This document shows positions 9,177 through 16,486 of a stretch of 64,000 bases of DNA, piece after piece. How positions within the stretch are numbered: position 1 is the stretch's first letter; each line of letters starts with the position of its first letter. The stretch is taken from NCBI GenBank assembly GCA_033856255.1, contig JAWVFH010000048.1, forward strand, positions 1 to 64,000. Reading direction: 5' to 3'. The translations under genes were made by a program, and so were the position numbers. The stretch is from WHSW01 sp033856255 (lineage in GTDB: Bacteria > Actinomycetota > Thermoleophilia > Solirubrobacterales > 70-9). The notes under the pieces are model-generated. The model saw nothing but the letters and a program-made list of their open reading frames with translations, searched no databases and was not told the origin of the DNA.

Positions 9177-9184
9177 TCACCTCC
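9177..9184 (-). promoter_or_regulatory. Ribosome-binding site of metH, partly inside riboswitch P1
   Basis: Minus-strand GGAGGTGA is a near-perfect Shine-Dalgarno sequence placed five bases before CTG 9171. Its first two bases also form the 3' strand of the riboswitch P1 stem (GATGG, 9187-9183). Stable P1 pairing on SAM binding would therefore limit ribosome access. This placement is what decides the start codon. Confidence 0.6.
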
Positions 9185-9277
9185 ATCGATCCCGGCTGTC
9201 GCACCTTGCCTTGCTCCGGGGAGTTCGGTGGGTTGCGGCGGCTTCTGCGGTCCGGGTCCCTCAGCCGCTCTGGATGG
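9183..9277 (-). promoter_or_regulatory. SAM riboswitch (S-box/SAM clan) controlling metH
   Basis: Read on the minus strand from 9277, the leader contains the S-box core in order: AGAGCGGCTGAGGGA (P1/P2 kink-turn side), CCGGACC, GAAGCC, GCAACC, a variable P3 arm, AAGGTGC and CCGGGAT. P1 can form from CCATC (9277-9273) and GATGG (9187-9183). These match the conserved positions of SAM-I-type aptamers, including the GCAACC and GGTGC segments that line the ligand pocket. The gene is methionine synthase, the expected target. There is no separate expression platform: the P1 3' strand runs into the ribosome-binding site, so regulation is likely translational. I cannot separate SAM-I from SAM-IV without a covariance search. 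Confidence 0.85.
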
Positions 9278-9287
9278 TCAGGCCAGG

Positions 9288-9320
9288 ATAGCGGTACTCA
9301 GACGAGTGATACGCCGCTAT
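9288..9320 (-). terminator. Hairpin after the glycosyltransferase-flippase gene, overlapping the metH promoter region
   Basis: ATAGCGG (9288-9294) pairs with CCGCTAT (9314-9320), and an inner ACTC/GAGT stem (9296-9299, 9304-9307) closes on AGAC. The hairpin starts directly after the TGA at 9321 and ends with TATCCT on the minus strand, a possible -10 box whose start point would fall just before the riboswitch. It may terminate the upstream gene, or serve as an operator. Confidence 0.5.
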
Positions 9321-11618
9321 TCAGCCGTTTTCGGCAGCTCCGGCAGGCCGCAGGCGCACCGGCGCCGCCGAGAGCGCGCGGAGGCGCATGTCCTGCCAGG
9401 TGACGCCCTCGCGGACCAGGGCCGGCAGGCCGCAGGCGACCGCGGTGGCGATCTCGACCGCCTGCAGGATCACGCCGTAGGCGAGCGCGTCGGCCGTGGA
9501 GACGCCGAAGCCGGTGGTCAGGACGCTGATCGTGGCGAGCTGGAAGACGCCGATGTTCGAAGGCGTTGCCGGGATCACGGCGGTGACGTTGACGGCGAAG
9601 AGGACGGCCGCCGCGGCGCCGATCCCGACCCGGCCGTCGAGCCCGAGGGCCGTGAAGAGCGCATAGCAGGCGAGCAGCTGGAGTCCCCAGGCGCCGAGCT
9701 GGAGCAGGGCCGCGATCGGACCCCGGCGCGGGTCGCGGAAGACGGCCAGCCCGGTGCGGACCTTGAGCAGGGCGGCGCGAATCGCCGCGATCACGCGGGC
9801 GACGCGCCCGGATCCACCGCGCCGGACGACGGTCGGCGCGAGCACGACCGCCACCAACAGCAGCAGCGGCGCGAAGCTGAACACGAAGAGGCGCTCCGAG
9901 CTCGAGTGGAAGAGGTCGGTCGAGGAGACGATGATCCCGCCGAGGAGGACGAGGGCGACGATGTTGAGCACGCTCTGCGAGACCAGCGTCCCGAGCAGGA
10001 CCGGGAAGGTCTCGCGCATCCGCCCGGTGCGGCGGGCGAGCACCATCGCCCTCGCGGGCTCGCCGAGTCGGGCCGGCAGGGTCGCCGACATCAGCACGCC
10101 GACCATCGTCGCCGAGGCGACGTCGCGGCGGCGCAGCGGGCGCCGCGGCAGGGCGGCCTTGGCGATCGCGTACCAGGAACTGGCGCGGAGGAACATCGAG
10201 GCCACCATGAGCGCGGTCGCGACCAGGACCCAGGTCGCGTCGGAGCGGACGATGCTGGTGACCACGCGGTCGATGCCGATCCGCTGGGCGGCGATGAAGG
10301 TGAGCCCGAGCCCGATCGCCCCGGCGACCCCGAGCCCGATTCGCCGCGCGGTGCGATGGCGGTCGTGGGCGGTGGCCGGATCCGGATCGAGCGAGGGGAT
10401 GCGGCGCGCCGGGACGCGGGCGAAGCCGTCCGCCGTCGTCAGCCCGAGCGTGCGCTTGAACCTCGCACCCGGCGTGGCCGGCTCGGGCACGGCGACGGCG
10501 CGCTCGTAGACCTTCTCGACGGCGCCGGCGACCCGTGGCCAGGCGTAGCGCTGGGCGGACTCGCGTGCGGCCTCGCCCATCCGCTCCAGGCGCTCGGGTG
10601 AGCGGCTGAGCGACTGCAGCTCCTCGGCGAGGCGCTGGGGGTCGGCGGGCGGGACGAGGATGCCGTCGTGGCCGTCGGTGACGACGTCCGCGTAGCCGGC
10701 GATGTTGGAGGCGAGCACCGGGGAGCCGGCGGCGAAGGCTTCGGTGAGGATCATCCCGAAGCTCTCCCCGGTCAGCGACGGGGCGCAGAGCAGGTCGGCT
10801 TCGTGCAGGCGGCGCCAGAGCTCGTCGCCGCTGACCCGCCCGAGCGCCTCGATCCGCCGCTCGGCCTCGGGCTCGGCGACGTAGCGGGCGACCTCGGCGC
10901 TGTCGGCGCCGATCACGGTCAGGTGGGCGTCCTCGTGCTCGACCAGGGCCTCGAAGGCGGTCAGCAGCACGGGCAGGCCCTTGCGCTCCTCGGGGCGGCC
11001 GACGAAGACGAGGCGAAGCTGGTCGGCGGGCGGCTTCGGGGACGCCGGCGGCGCGGCGACGTCGACCCCGTTGGGGATCACGTCGTAGGTGCCGCCGAAC
11101 CAGCGGCGGCCGGTCCAGGCCGCGGCCTCGGAGACCGCGATCCGGCCGGCCAGGTGGTTGAACCTGCGGCGGGCGCCGGCCAGCGAGGCGACGTGGTTGA
11201 GCACCGGCTTCGTCGAGTAGGCGTGGAAGGTGGCGACCACCGGAGCGCCGTCGTACGTGCACACGTCCCAGCTCAGCGGCCCGGCGGGCGGCTCGTGGAC
11301 ATGGACGACGTCGGGGTCGAAGGCGCGCAGCTCACGGCGCATCTTCGTCACCCCCTCGGGGAAGATGCCGATGTTCGAGATCGAGCCGTTGGCGCCGAAC
11401 GCCTTCGTCCGCGAGAGCCCGACGACGTACTCGGGAAGCTCGTCGAGCTCCGGCTCGGCACGGTGAAGCGCCCGGCTCAAGCGGCCGGGTGGATCGGTGG
11501 GAGCAAGGACCCGAAGCTCGTGTCCGCGAGCGAGCAGCTCACGGGCGAGAGCGTCGACATGTCCATTCACGCCTCCCGGATACGTCCACGAGTAGGGCGT
11601 GACTATCGCTACGCGCAC
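9321..11618 (-). CDS. Fusion: GT4 glycosyltransferase (PimA-like) with C-terminal lysylphosphatidylglycerol-synthase-type flippase domain
   Basis: 765 residues. Residues 1-390 are a GT-B glycosyltransferase of family 4: YSWTYPGGVNGHV donor-site loop, VVHVHEPPAGPLSW, ATFHAYS, IPNGVDV, VFVGRPEERKGL and the nucleotide-sugar site ESFGMILTEAFAAGSPV. This resembles phosphatidylinositol mannosyltransferases. Residues about 415-740 form seven or eight membrane helices matching the LPG_synthase_TM/UPF0104 (YbhN-like) family (DATWVLVATALMV, PARLGEPARAMVLARRTG, NVTAVIPATPSNIGVFQ). A single chain would thus glycosylate a lipid at the inner leaflet and contain its own membrane domain. ATG 11618 begins directly with the first beta strand MRVAIVTPYSW. 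The two activities are usually separate genes. Confidence 0.88.
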   Translation of the reverse strand: MRVAIVTPYSWTYPGGVNGHVDALARELLARGHELRVLAPTDPPGRLSRALHRAEPELDELPEYVVGLSRTKAFGANGSISNIGIFPEGVTKMRRELRAFDPDVVHVHEPPAGPLSWDVCTYDGAPVVATFHAYSTKPVLNHVASLAGARRRFNHLAGRIAVSEAAAWTGRRWFGGTYDVIPNGVDVAAPPASPKPPADQLRLVFVGRPEERKGLPVLLTAFEALVEHEDAHLTVIGADSAEVARYVAEPEAERRIEALGRVSGDELWRRLHEADLLCAPSLTGESFGMILTEAFAAGSPVLASNIAGYADVVTDGHDGILVPPADPQRLAEELQSLSRSPERLERMGEAARESAQRYAWPRVAGAVEKVYERAVAVPEPATPGARFKRTLGLTTADGFARVPARRIPSLDPDPATAHDRHRTARRIGLGVAGAIGLGLTFIAAQRIGIDRVVTSIVRSDATWVLVATALMVASMFLRASSWYAIAKAALPRRPLRRRDVASATMVGVLMSATLPARLGEPARAMVLARRTGRMRETFPVLLGTLVSQSVLNIVALVLLGGIIVSSTDLFHSSSERLFVFSFAPLLLLVAVVLAPTVVRRGGSGRVARVIAAIRAALLKVRTGLAVFRDPRRGPIAALLQLGAWGLQLLACYALFTALGLDGRVGIGAAAAVLFAVNVTAVIPATPSNIGVFQLATISVLTTGFGVSTADALAYGVILQAVEIATAVACGLPALVREGVTWQDMRLRALSAAPVRLRPAGAAENG

Positions 11619-11631
11619 ATGCTGATGGTAA

Positions 11632-13530
11632 CTAGGCCCGCCCCGGATCGCCGTCGCCGGCTTGCGTAGCCCAGAAGAAGCCCGCGCCGAGCGCGAGATA
11701 GATCGTCCCGATCACGAGCAGCACGGAACCGGAGTCGTTGGCGATCGTGCCCACCAGGACCCCGGCGAGGGCGCCCAGGTAGCCGGCTCGGGCCGCCGAG
11801 CGATCCCCGAACCAGGCGTTGATCCGGCCCCGGTAGATAACGCCCGCGACGAGTAGCGCCGCGCAGACCACGAGGAGCTCCGGATAGACGGGATGCGTGA
11901 AGGTGTGGACCATCAGCGTCAGCTTGCGGTCGAGGACGTCGACGACGTCGCCTGCATCGCCGGCGCCCAGTACGGAGCGGCTGAGATGGGCGCCGCCGAG
12001 CACGCCGTCGACCGCGAGCAGCGCGGCCAGCGCCGCCGCGCCGCCACCGGCGACGACCAGGAGCCCCCGGCGCCGGTCGAGGCCGAGGGCGACGACCGCC
12101 GCCGTGGCCGCGCCGACTCCGAGCACGATCGCGGCACCGACGTCCGCGCCGAACCGGCCGGGGGCGAGCGCCGCGGCGACGGCGAGCGCGACGAGCACGA
12201 ACAGGGCTGCGGCCCGCGGCCGCTCGAGCCCGTGACGCGTTTGCAGCCAGGCCCCGCAGCCGATCAAAGTCAGCGCCGTCAGGATCGCCTCGAGCTCGTT
12301 GCCGATCCCGAAGAAGCGCACGCCGCCGCCGGGGTTCGGGCCCAGGACGGAGAGCGCGGAGAGCGGCGACCCCGCGATCACGTCGATCGCGTAGGCGGCG
12401 ACGGTGACGCCGGCCGCCAGCGCCAGGCCCGCGCAGCCGGCCAGCAGGCGGTCGGTCGCCAGGGCGAGCGCCGGCGCGCCGACCCCGACGGCGAGCGCGG
12501 ACGCCACCTCGCCGGCGTCGCCGGCGGCGACCAGGAGGAGGATCGCCGGCGCCCAGGCGGCCGAGAGCGCCAGCAGCCGCAGCGCGACGCGGGCGCCCCG
12601 GCGCCGCCAGGCCAACGCCGCCAGCCCGGCGAGCACGATCCAGATCCCAAGCGGCAACAGGACGACCGCGTCGCGCGCCGGGCGGTGGTCGAGGCGCTGC
12701 TCGAGGTCGGCGACGCCCCCCGGGTCGCGGTCGCCCTCGGATCTGATCTCGCTCCCGTTCATCTGATCCGGAACCGCGACACCGAGGTGCTCGAGCACGG
12801 TCGGCGCGATGTCGGTCGAGGTGACGACGCCGTCGGTGCGCGTCGAGTCCGAGGTCAGGTCGCCCTCGTAGCCGGCCCCGGCGATCCCCATCGGCAGCAG
12901 CTGCTGCTCTGCGTCCGAGCCGTCGGCGACCGCGATCAGCAGGTCGTCGGGCCCGAGGCCGGCCACCAGCCGGGCGAGCTGATCGGGCTCGGCCGAAAGG
13001 ACGCTGAGCCCGGGACCGCAGCCGGCCGCGCAGGGCTGCGGGACCGGGTTCGGGACCTCGCCGTCGCGGTCGACGGCGATCAGCGTCGGCGGCCCGCCGC
13101 CGGCGCCGGCGGTGACCTCGATGCCGGCGTCGGCCAGCGTCGACGCCAGCAGCCCGGGAACGATGTTCGCGGGGGCGCTGTCCGCGCGCGCCACGGCCCG
13201 CTCCCAGAGCGCGGGCGGCACGGTGCCGTCGTGGACGTAGAGCGCGGGCAGGTCGCCGTCGTAGAGGCTCTGGTTGACCCGGTTGCCCTGCGAGACGTCG
13301 AGGAACGTCTGCGAGCCGGCAACCGGGCCGAGCCCGGCGCTGACCAGGCCGGGCGCCAGTTCCGGCACGGCGGCGATCTGCTCGACCGAGGTCCCGAACG
13401 GGAGGATGGCAACCACAACACGGCCTGCCGCCTCCTCGCCTCCGGGGGCGGCACGGTTCGTGTCAGCACGAGCACTGCCGGCGGAGGCCAGTAAGACGCC
13501 CACTAGCATTGCCCCGATGGCGGAGCGCAC
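11632..13530 (-). CDS. Membrane protein with N-terminal alkaline-phosphatase-like domain and C-terminal transmembrane bundle
   Basis: About 632 residues. After a signal peptide (MLVGVLLASAGSARA) comes a 250-residue extracytoplasmic region. It ends with STDIAPTVLEHLGVAVPDQMNG, which is the hallmark of the C-terminal end of alkaline-phosphatase-superfamily hydrolases; the metal-binding residues are hard to recognise, so activity may be lost. The second half has about ten hydrophobic helices (LPLGIWIVLAGLAALAW onwards) with a conserved-looking SVLGPNPGGGVRFFGIGNELEAILT loop. Start is uncertain: ATG 13509 leaves no charged N-region, while GTG 13530 gives MRSAIGAML but overlaps the first codons of the divergent hemQ gene. 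Function unknown; it sits 13 bases upstream of the glycosyltransferase fusion, probably co-transcribed, suggesting a role in envelope glycans. Confidence 0.75.
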   Translation of the reverse strand: MRSAIGAMLVGVLLASAGSARADTNRAAPGGEEAAGRVVVAILPFGTSVEQIAAVPELAPGLVSAGLGPVAGSQTFLDVSQGNRVNQSLYDGDLPALYVHDGTVPPALWERAVARADSAPANIVPGLLASTLADAGIEVTAGAGGGPPTLIAVDRDGEVPNPVPQPCAAGCGPGLSVLSAEPDQLARLVAGLGPDDLLIAVADGSDAEQQLLPMGIAGAGYEGDLTSDSTRTDGVVTSTDIAPTVLEHLGVAVPDQMNGSEIRSEGDRDPGGVADLEQRLDHRPARDAVVLLPLGIWIVLAGLAALAWRRRGARVALRLLALSAAWAPAILLLVAAGDAGEVASALAVGVGAPALALATDRLLAGCAGLALAAGVTVAAYAIDVIAGSPLSALSVLGPNPGGGVRFFGIGNELEAILTALTLIGCGAWLQTRHGLERPRAAALFVLVALAVAAALAPGRFGADVGAAIVLGVGAATAAVVALGLDRRRGLLVVAGGGAAALAALLAVDGVLGGAHLSRSVLGAGDAGDVVDVLDRKLTLMVHTFTHPVYPELLVVCAALLVAGVIYRGRINAWFGDRSAARAGYLGALAGVLVGTIANDSGSVLLVIGTIYLALGAGFFWATQAGDGDPGRA

Positions 13531-14212
13531 GTTTGCCAAGTTCACATTCTTCAAGCTCGATCCCGCCTGGCAGCGTCGCGACCCCGAGGCGCGGGCTGAG
13601 GATAAACGGGAGTTCCTCGCCGCCTGCGAGGACTACGGGATCGACCGCAGCCTGCGCGCCTACTCGACCGTCGGCATGCGGGGCGACACCGATCTGATGC
13701 TGCTCGCTCAGAGCCCCCGGTTGGAGGACATCCACACCTTCCACGTCGTCCTCGCGCAGAGCGGGCTCGCGCGGTGGATGTCGATCCCCCACTCCTACCT
13801 GGCGATGACCAAGCCCTCGCCCTACTCGGACTCGCAGGCGCGGCCGGAGATCTGCACCTCGGAGCGCAAGTACTGCATCGTCTATCCGCTCGACAAGAAG
13901 CGCGAGTGGTACCGGCTCGAGCTCGAAGAGCGCCGCCGGGTGATGGCCGAGCACATCGAGATCGGACGTCGCTACCCCGAGATCACGATCAACACGGCCT
14001 ACTCGTTCGGCCTCGACGACCAGGAGTTCGTGGTCTCGTTCGAGTGCGACGACCCGGGCGAGTTCCTCGACCTGGTCCAGGAGCTGCGGACCTCGGAGTC
14101 GAGCGCGTACACCCTGCGCGACACGCCGATCTTCACCTGCGTCGCGATGTCGGTCGGCCGCGCCCTCGACGCCCTCGACGGCGTCGCGGGCTCACGCGCG
14201 GCGCTCGCCTAA
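13517..14212 (+). CDS. hemQ: Coproheme decarboxylase / chlorite-dismutase-family heme protein
   Basis: 231 residues of the chlorite dismutase fold. The typical actinobacterial HemQ segment is present: ERKYCIVYPLDKKREWYRL with the catalytic Tyr, then ERRRVMAEHIEIGRRYPEI with the proximal heme His, and FGLDDQEFVVSFE. HemQ converts coproheme to heme b in the coproporphyrin-dependent pathway used by actinobacteria. The N-terminus (TFAKFTFFKLDPAWQR) starts the first ferredoxin-like strand, which supports ATG 13517. TAGCAT at 13504-13509 lies seven bases before the ATG, a pattern typical of leaderless transcripts. No other heme biosynthesis gene is adjacent. Confidence 0.88.
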   Translation: MAERTFAKFTFFKLDPAWQRRDPEARAEDKREFLAACEDYGIDRSLRAYSTVGMRGDTDLMLLAQSPRLEDIHTFHVVLAQSGLARWMSIPHSYLAMTKPSPYSDSQARPEICTSERKYCIVYPLDKKREWYRLELEERRRVMAEHIEIGRRYPEITINTAYSFGLDDQEFVVSFECDDPGEFLDLVQELRTSESSAYTLRDTPIFTCVAMSVGRALDALDGVAGSRAALA

Positions 14213-14213
14213 C

Positions 14214-14313
14214 GAGAGCCGCGAGAGTCAAGCCGGGAAGGAAGCAGGGAGCGTGGCGTGCTTCGCACGCGAGCGACCGATGACGCCGCCCGGCGCCGGC
14301 TATCGCGGCTCTC
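14214..14313. repeat. Long inverted repeat with inner hairpin between convergent genes
   Basis: GAGAGCCGCG (14214-14223) is repeated in inverted orientation as CGCGGCTCTC (14304-14313), enclosing about 80 bases that contain a tight hairpin GCGTGC-TTC-GCACGC (14256-14270). It occupies the whole gap between the ends of hemQ and the DUF6636 gene and probably serves as a shared terminator. Confidence 0.5.
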
Positions 14314-14725
14314 AGAACAAACGCACCGACTCTCGCGAGAGGAAGAAGCCGTGGCCGCTCTTGTGGTTCTTGCAGCGCACGCCCTTCGGCTTGCTCGAGC
14401 AGGTGAAGCGGTTCTTGAACGCCTTCTCTCCGTAGCCGAGCACCGCGTTGTTGGGGGAGAAGACCGTGTCGCCGGCGCAGACGAAGCTGCCGGGATCGTT
14501 GCGGCCGACCTGGACTCCCCCACCCCAGTCGACGTCGCAGAAGGAGGGCCTCGGCGGCGGCGTCCAGCTGTGCTCCTGGATGTCGCAGCGAACCCCCCCG
14601 CCGCCCATCGCGCAGGCGATGTTGCCGCTCGGCGTCTGGAAGAACTTGAACCGCGCCGATGCGGACGGAGCTAGGAGGGCCAGCGCTGCCGCGCCGATGA
14701 CGAGGGAGATCGCGAGTCGCTTCAT
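14312..14725 (-). CDS. Secreted DUF6636-type protein
   Basis: 137 residues with a clear signal peptide (MKRLAISLVIGAAALALLAPSASA). The mature part has the pattern of DUF6636 proteins: FFQTPSGNIACAM, VRCDI, a Cys in PSFCDVDW, FVCAGDTVF, VLGYGEKAF, FTCSS, VRCKNHKSGHGFFLSRESVRLF, with six or more conserved Cys that may form disulfides outside the cell. Function is unknown. Its ATG (14725) is divergent from the ferredoxin reductase; the two reading frames could even share a CATG if the reductase starts at 14724. Confidence 0.8.
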   Translation of the reverse strand: MKRLAISLVIGAAALALLAPSASARFKFFQTPSGNIACAMGGGGVRCDIQEHSWTPPPRPSFCDVDWGGGVQVGRNDPGSFVCAGDTVFSPNNAVLGYGEKAFKNRFTCSSKPKGVRCKNHKSGHGFFLSRESVRLF

Positions 14726-14780
14726 GGCGGCACCCTATCCCACGATTCGGCGAACGCAATCCCTCTACCCTTTTCCGCCC

Positions 14781-16253
14781 TTGACCGGTCTCGGAACGCC
14801 CGAAAACCCGCTTCGCGTCGCCATCGTCGGCTCCGGTCCGGCGGGCTTCTACGCAGCCGAGCATCTGCTCAAGCGCGACGACGTGACGGTTGCCGTCGAC
14901 ATGTTCGACCGCCTGCCGACCCCCTTCGGGCTCGTCCGTGCCGGCGTCGCCCCCGACCACCCGAAGATCAAGTCGGTGATCCGGATGTACGAGAAGACCG
15001 CCGCCCGCGAGGGCTACCAGTTCTTCGGCAACGTCGACATCGGCACCGACGTCACCGTCGCCGAGCTCGAGCAGCGCTACCACGCCGTGATCAGCGCCTA
15101 TGGAACGGCCACCGACCGCCAGCTCGGGATCCCCGGCGAGGACCTGCCCGGCTCGCATGCCGCCACCGAGTTCGTCAACTGGTACAACGCCCACCCGGAT
15201 TTCGCCGACCACGACTTCGACCTCTCGGCGAAGCGCGCGGTGGTGATCGGCAACGGCAACGTCGCGGCCGACGTCGCCAGGATGCTCGCCCTGCCGCGGG
15301 CCGAGCTCGACGTGACCGATACGGCCGACCACGCGATCGAGTCGCTGTCCGAGTCGGCGGTCGAGGAGATCGTCGTCCTCGGCCGGAGAGGGCCGGCGCA
15401 GGCGGCGTTCACCAACCCCGAGGTCCGCGAGCTCGGTGAGCTCACCGACGCCGACATCATCATCGACCCCGCCGAGATGGAGTTGGACGAGGCCAGCCGC
15501 GCCTACTTCGAATCCGACGACTGCGACCCGACGCACCGTCGCAACGTGGAGATCTTCACCGAGTTCTCGCAACGCGCGCCCGAGGGCAAGCCAAAGCGGG
15601 TGGTGATGCGCTTCTGCTCCTCCCCGATCGAGATCCGGGGAGACGGAAAGGTCGAGTCGATCGTGATCGGCCGCAACGAGCTCTACTCCGACGACTCCGG
15701 CGCGATCCGCGCCCGCGACACGGGCGAGCGCGAGGAGCTCGAGTGCGGGCTGGTGCTGCGCTCGATCGGCTACAAGGGCGTCGGCCTCGAGGGCCTGCCC
15801 TTCGACCCGGGCCGCGGCGTGATCCCGAACGACTCCGGCCGGGTCACCGACCCCGACTCCGGCGAGCAGGTCCCCGGCCACTACGTCGTCGGCTGGATCA
15901 AGCGCGGGCCGTCCGGCGTGATCGGCACCAACAAGAAGGACGCGGCCGACACCGTCGCCAGCATCTTCGAGGACCTGGAGGCCGGAGCCATCCCCGACCT
16001 ACAGCCCAACCCCCGCACGCCCGCAGCCGAAGGCGAGGACGTGGCGGGAGTTATTCCCGAGGACGTGGCGGGAGTTATTCCAATCGCGGAGCTATTGGAC
16101 GAGCGCGGAGGAGACCATGTCACGTACATGGGCTGGCAGGCGATCGACCGGGCCGAGCAGGCGGCCGGCGAGCCCCACGGCCGCCCGCGGGTGAAGTTCT
16201 GCCGCGTCCACGAGATGGTCGAGGCGGCTCGCGAGGCGGCGCCGGCGGGCTGA
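14781..16253 (+). CDS. fprA: NADPH-ferredoxin reductase (FprA / adrenodoxin reductase type)
   Basis: About 490 residues. FAD site VAIVGSGPAGFYAAEHLL, then the family signatures MFDRLPTPFGLVRAGVAPDHPKIKS, the NADPH site VVIGNGNVAADVARML, LGRRGPAQAAFT with the conserved Arg pair, and the C-terminal FAD block VVGWIKRGPSGVIGTNKKDA. It moves electrons from NADPH to ferredoxin. The frame is open to 14448 but homology begins with GLGTPENPLRVAIVGSG, so TTG 14781 is the preferred start; ATG 14724 would add 19 residues and abut the divergent gene. Near the C-terminus a 24-bp tandem duplication repeats EDVAGVIP twice. BolA follows with a TGATG overlap. Confidence 0.9.
   Translation: MTGLGTPENPLRVAIVGSGPAGFYAAEHLLKRDDVTVAVDMFDRLPTPFGLVRAGVAPDHPKIKSVIRMYEKTAAREGYQFFGNVDIGTDVTVAELEQRYHAVISAYGTATDRQLGIPGEDLPGSHAATEFVNWYNAHPDFADHDFDLSAKRAVVIGNGNVAADVARMLALPRAELDVTDTADHAIESLSESAVEEIVVLGRRGPAQAAFTNPEVRELGELTDADIIIDPAEMELDEASRAYFESDDCDPTHRRNVEIFTEFSQRAPEGKPKRVVMRFCSSPIEIRGDGKVESIVIGRNELYSDDSGAIRARDTGEREELECGLVLRSIGYKGVGLEGLPFDPGRGVIPNDSGRVTDPDSGEQVPGHYVVGWIKRGPSGVIGTNKKDAADTVASIFEDLEAGAIPDLQPNPRTPAAEGEDVAGVIPEDVAGVIPIAELLDERGGDHVTYMGWQAIDRAEQAAGEPHGRPRVKFCRVHEMVEAAREAAPAG
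16035..16081 (+). repeat. 24-bp tandem duplication inside fprA
   Basis: Two head-to-tail copies (16035-16058 and 16059-16081, the second one base short of identical) encode EDVAGVIP twice, in frame. The unit is at the start of the last domain, between the FAD domain and the conserved terminal segment. Confidence 0.9.
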
Positions 16254-16486
16254 TGGCCGATCTCGGCGAGCTCGAGCGGATGATCGAGGAGGCGCTCCCG
16301 GGCGCCGAGGTCGAGGTCCTCGACGAGGGCGGCGGCGATCACCTGCGCGCGGTCGTCGCGGCGGCGCAGTTCGAGGGGCTGTCGCGGATCGACCAGCACC
16401 GCTTGGTGCGAGCAGCCGTCAAGTCCCGGTTCGACGACGGCTCGATCCACGCGCTCTCGATCCAGACGTCGCCGCCGCCGGCCTAG
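16253..16486 (+). CDS. bolA: BolA-family protein
   Basis: 77 residues covering one BolA domain: LERMIEEALPGAEVEVLDEGGGDHLRAVVAAAQFEGLSRIDQHRLVRAAV, with the conserved D-H-L and the R/H in the loop before RLV that co-ordinates iron-sulfur clusters with CGFS glutaredoxins. Such pairs assist cluster trafficking. It overlaps fprA by the TGATG junction, and a CGFS glutaredoxin gene lies 3.7 kb downstream, which supports this role. Overlaps the convergent hydrolase gene by four bases. Confidence 0.82.
   Translation: MADLGELERMIEEALPGAEVEVLDEGGGDHLRAVVAAAQFEGLSRIDQHRLVRAAVKSRFDDGSIHALSIQTSPPPA

Noticed and set aside
14253..14435. 60-codon open frame between hemQ and the DUF6636 gene
   Set aside because: No ribosome-binding site, overlaps the antisense of the DUF6636 gene and the terminator-like repeat.
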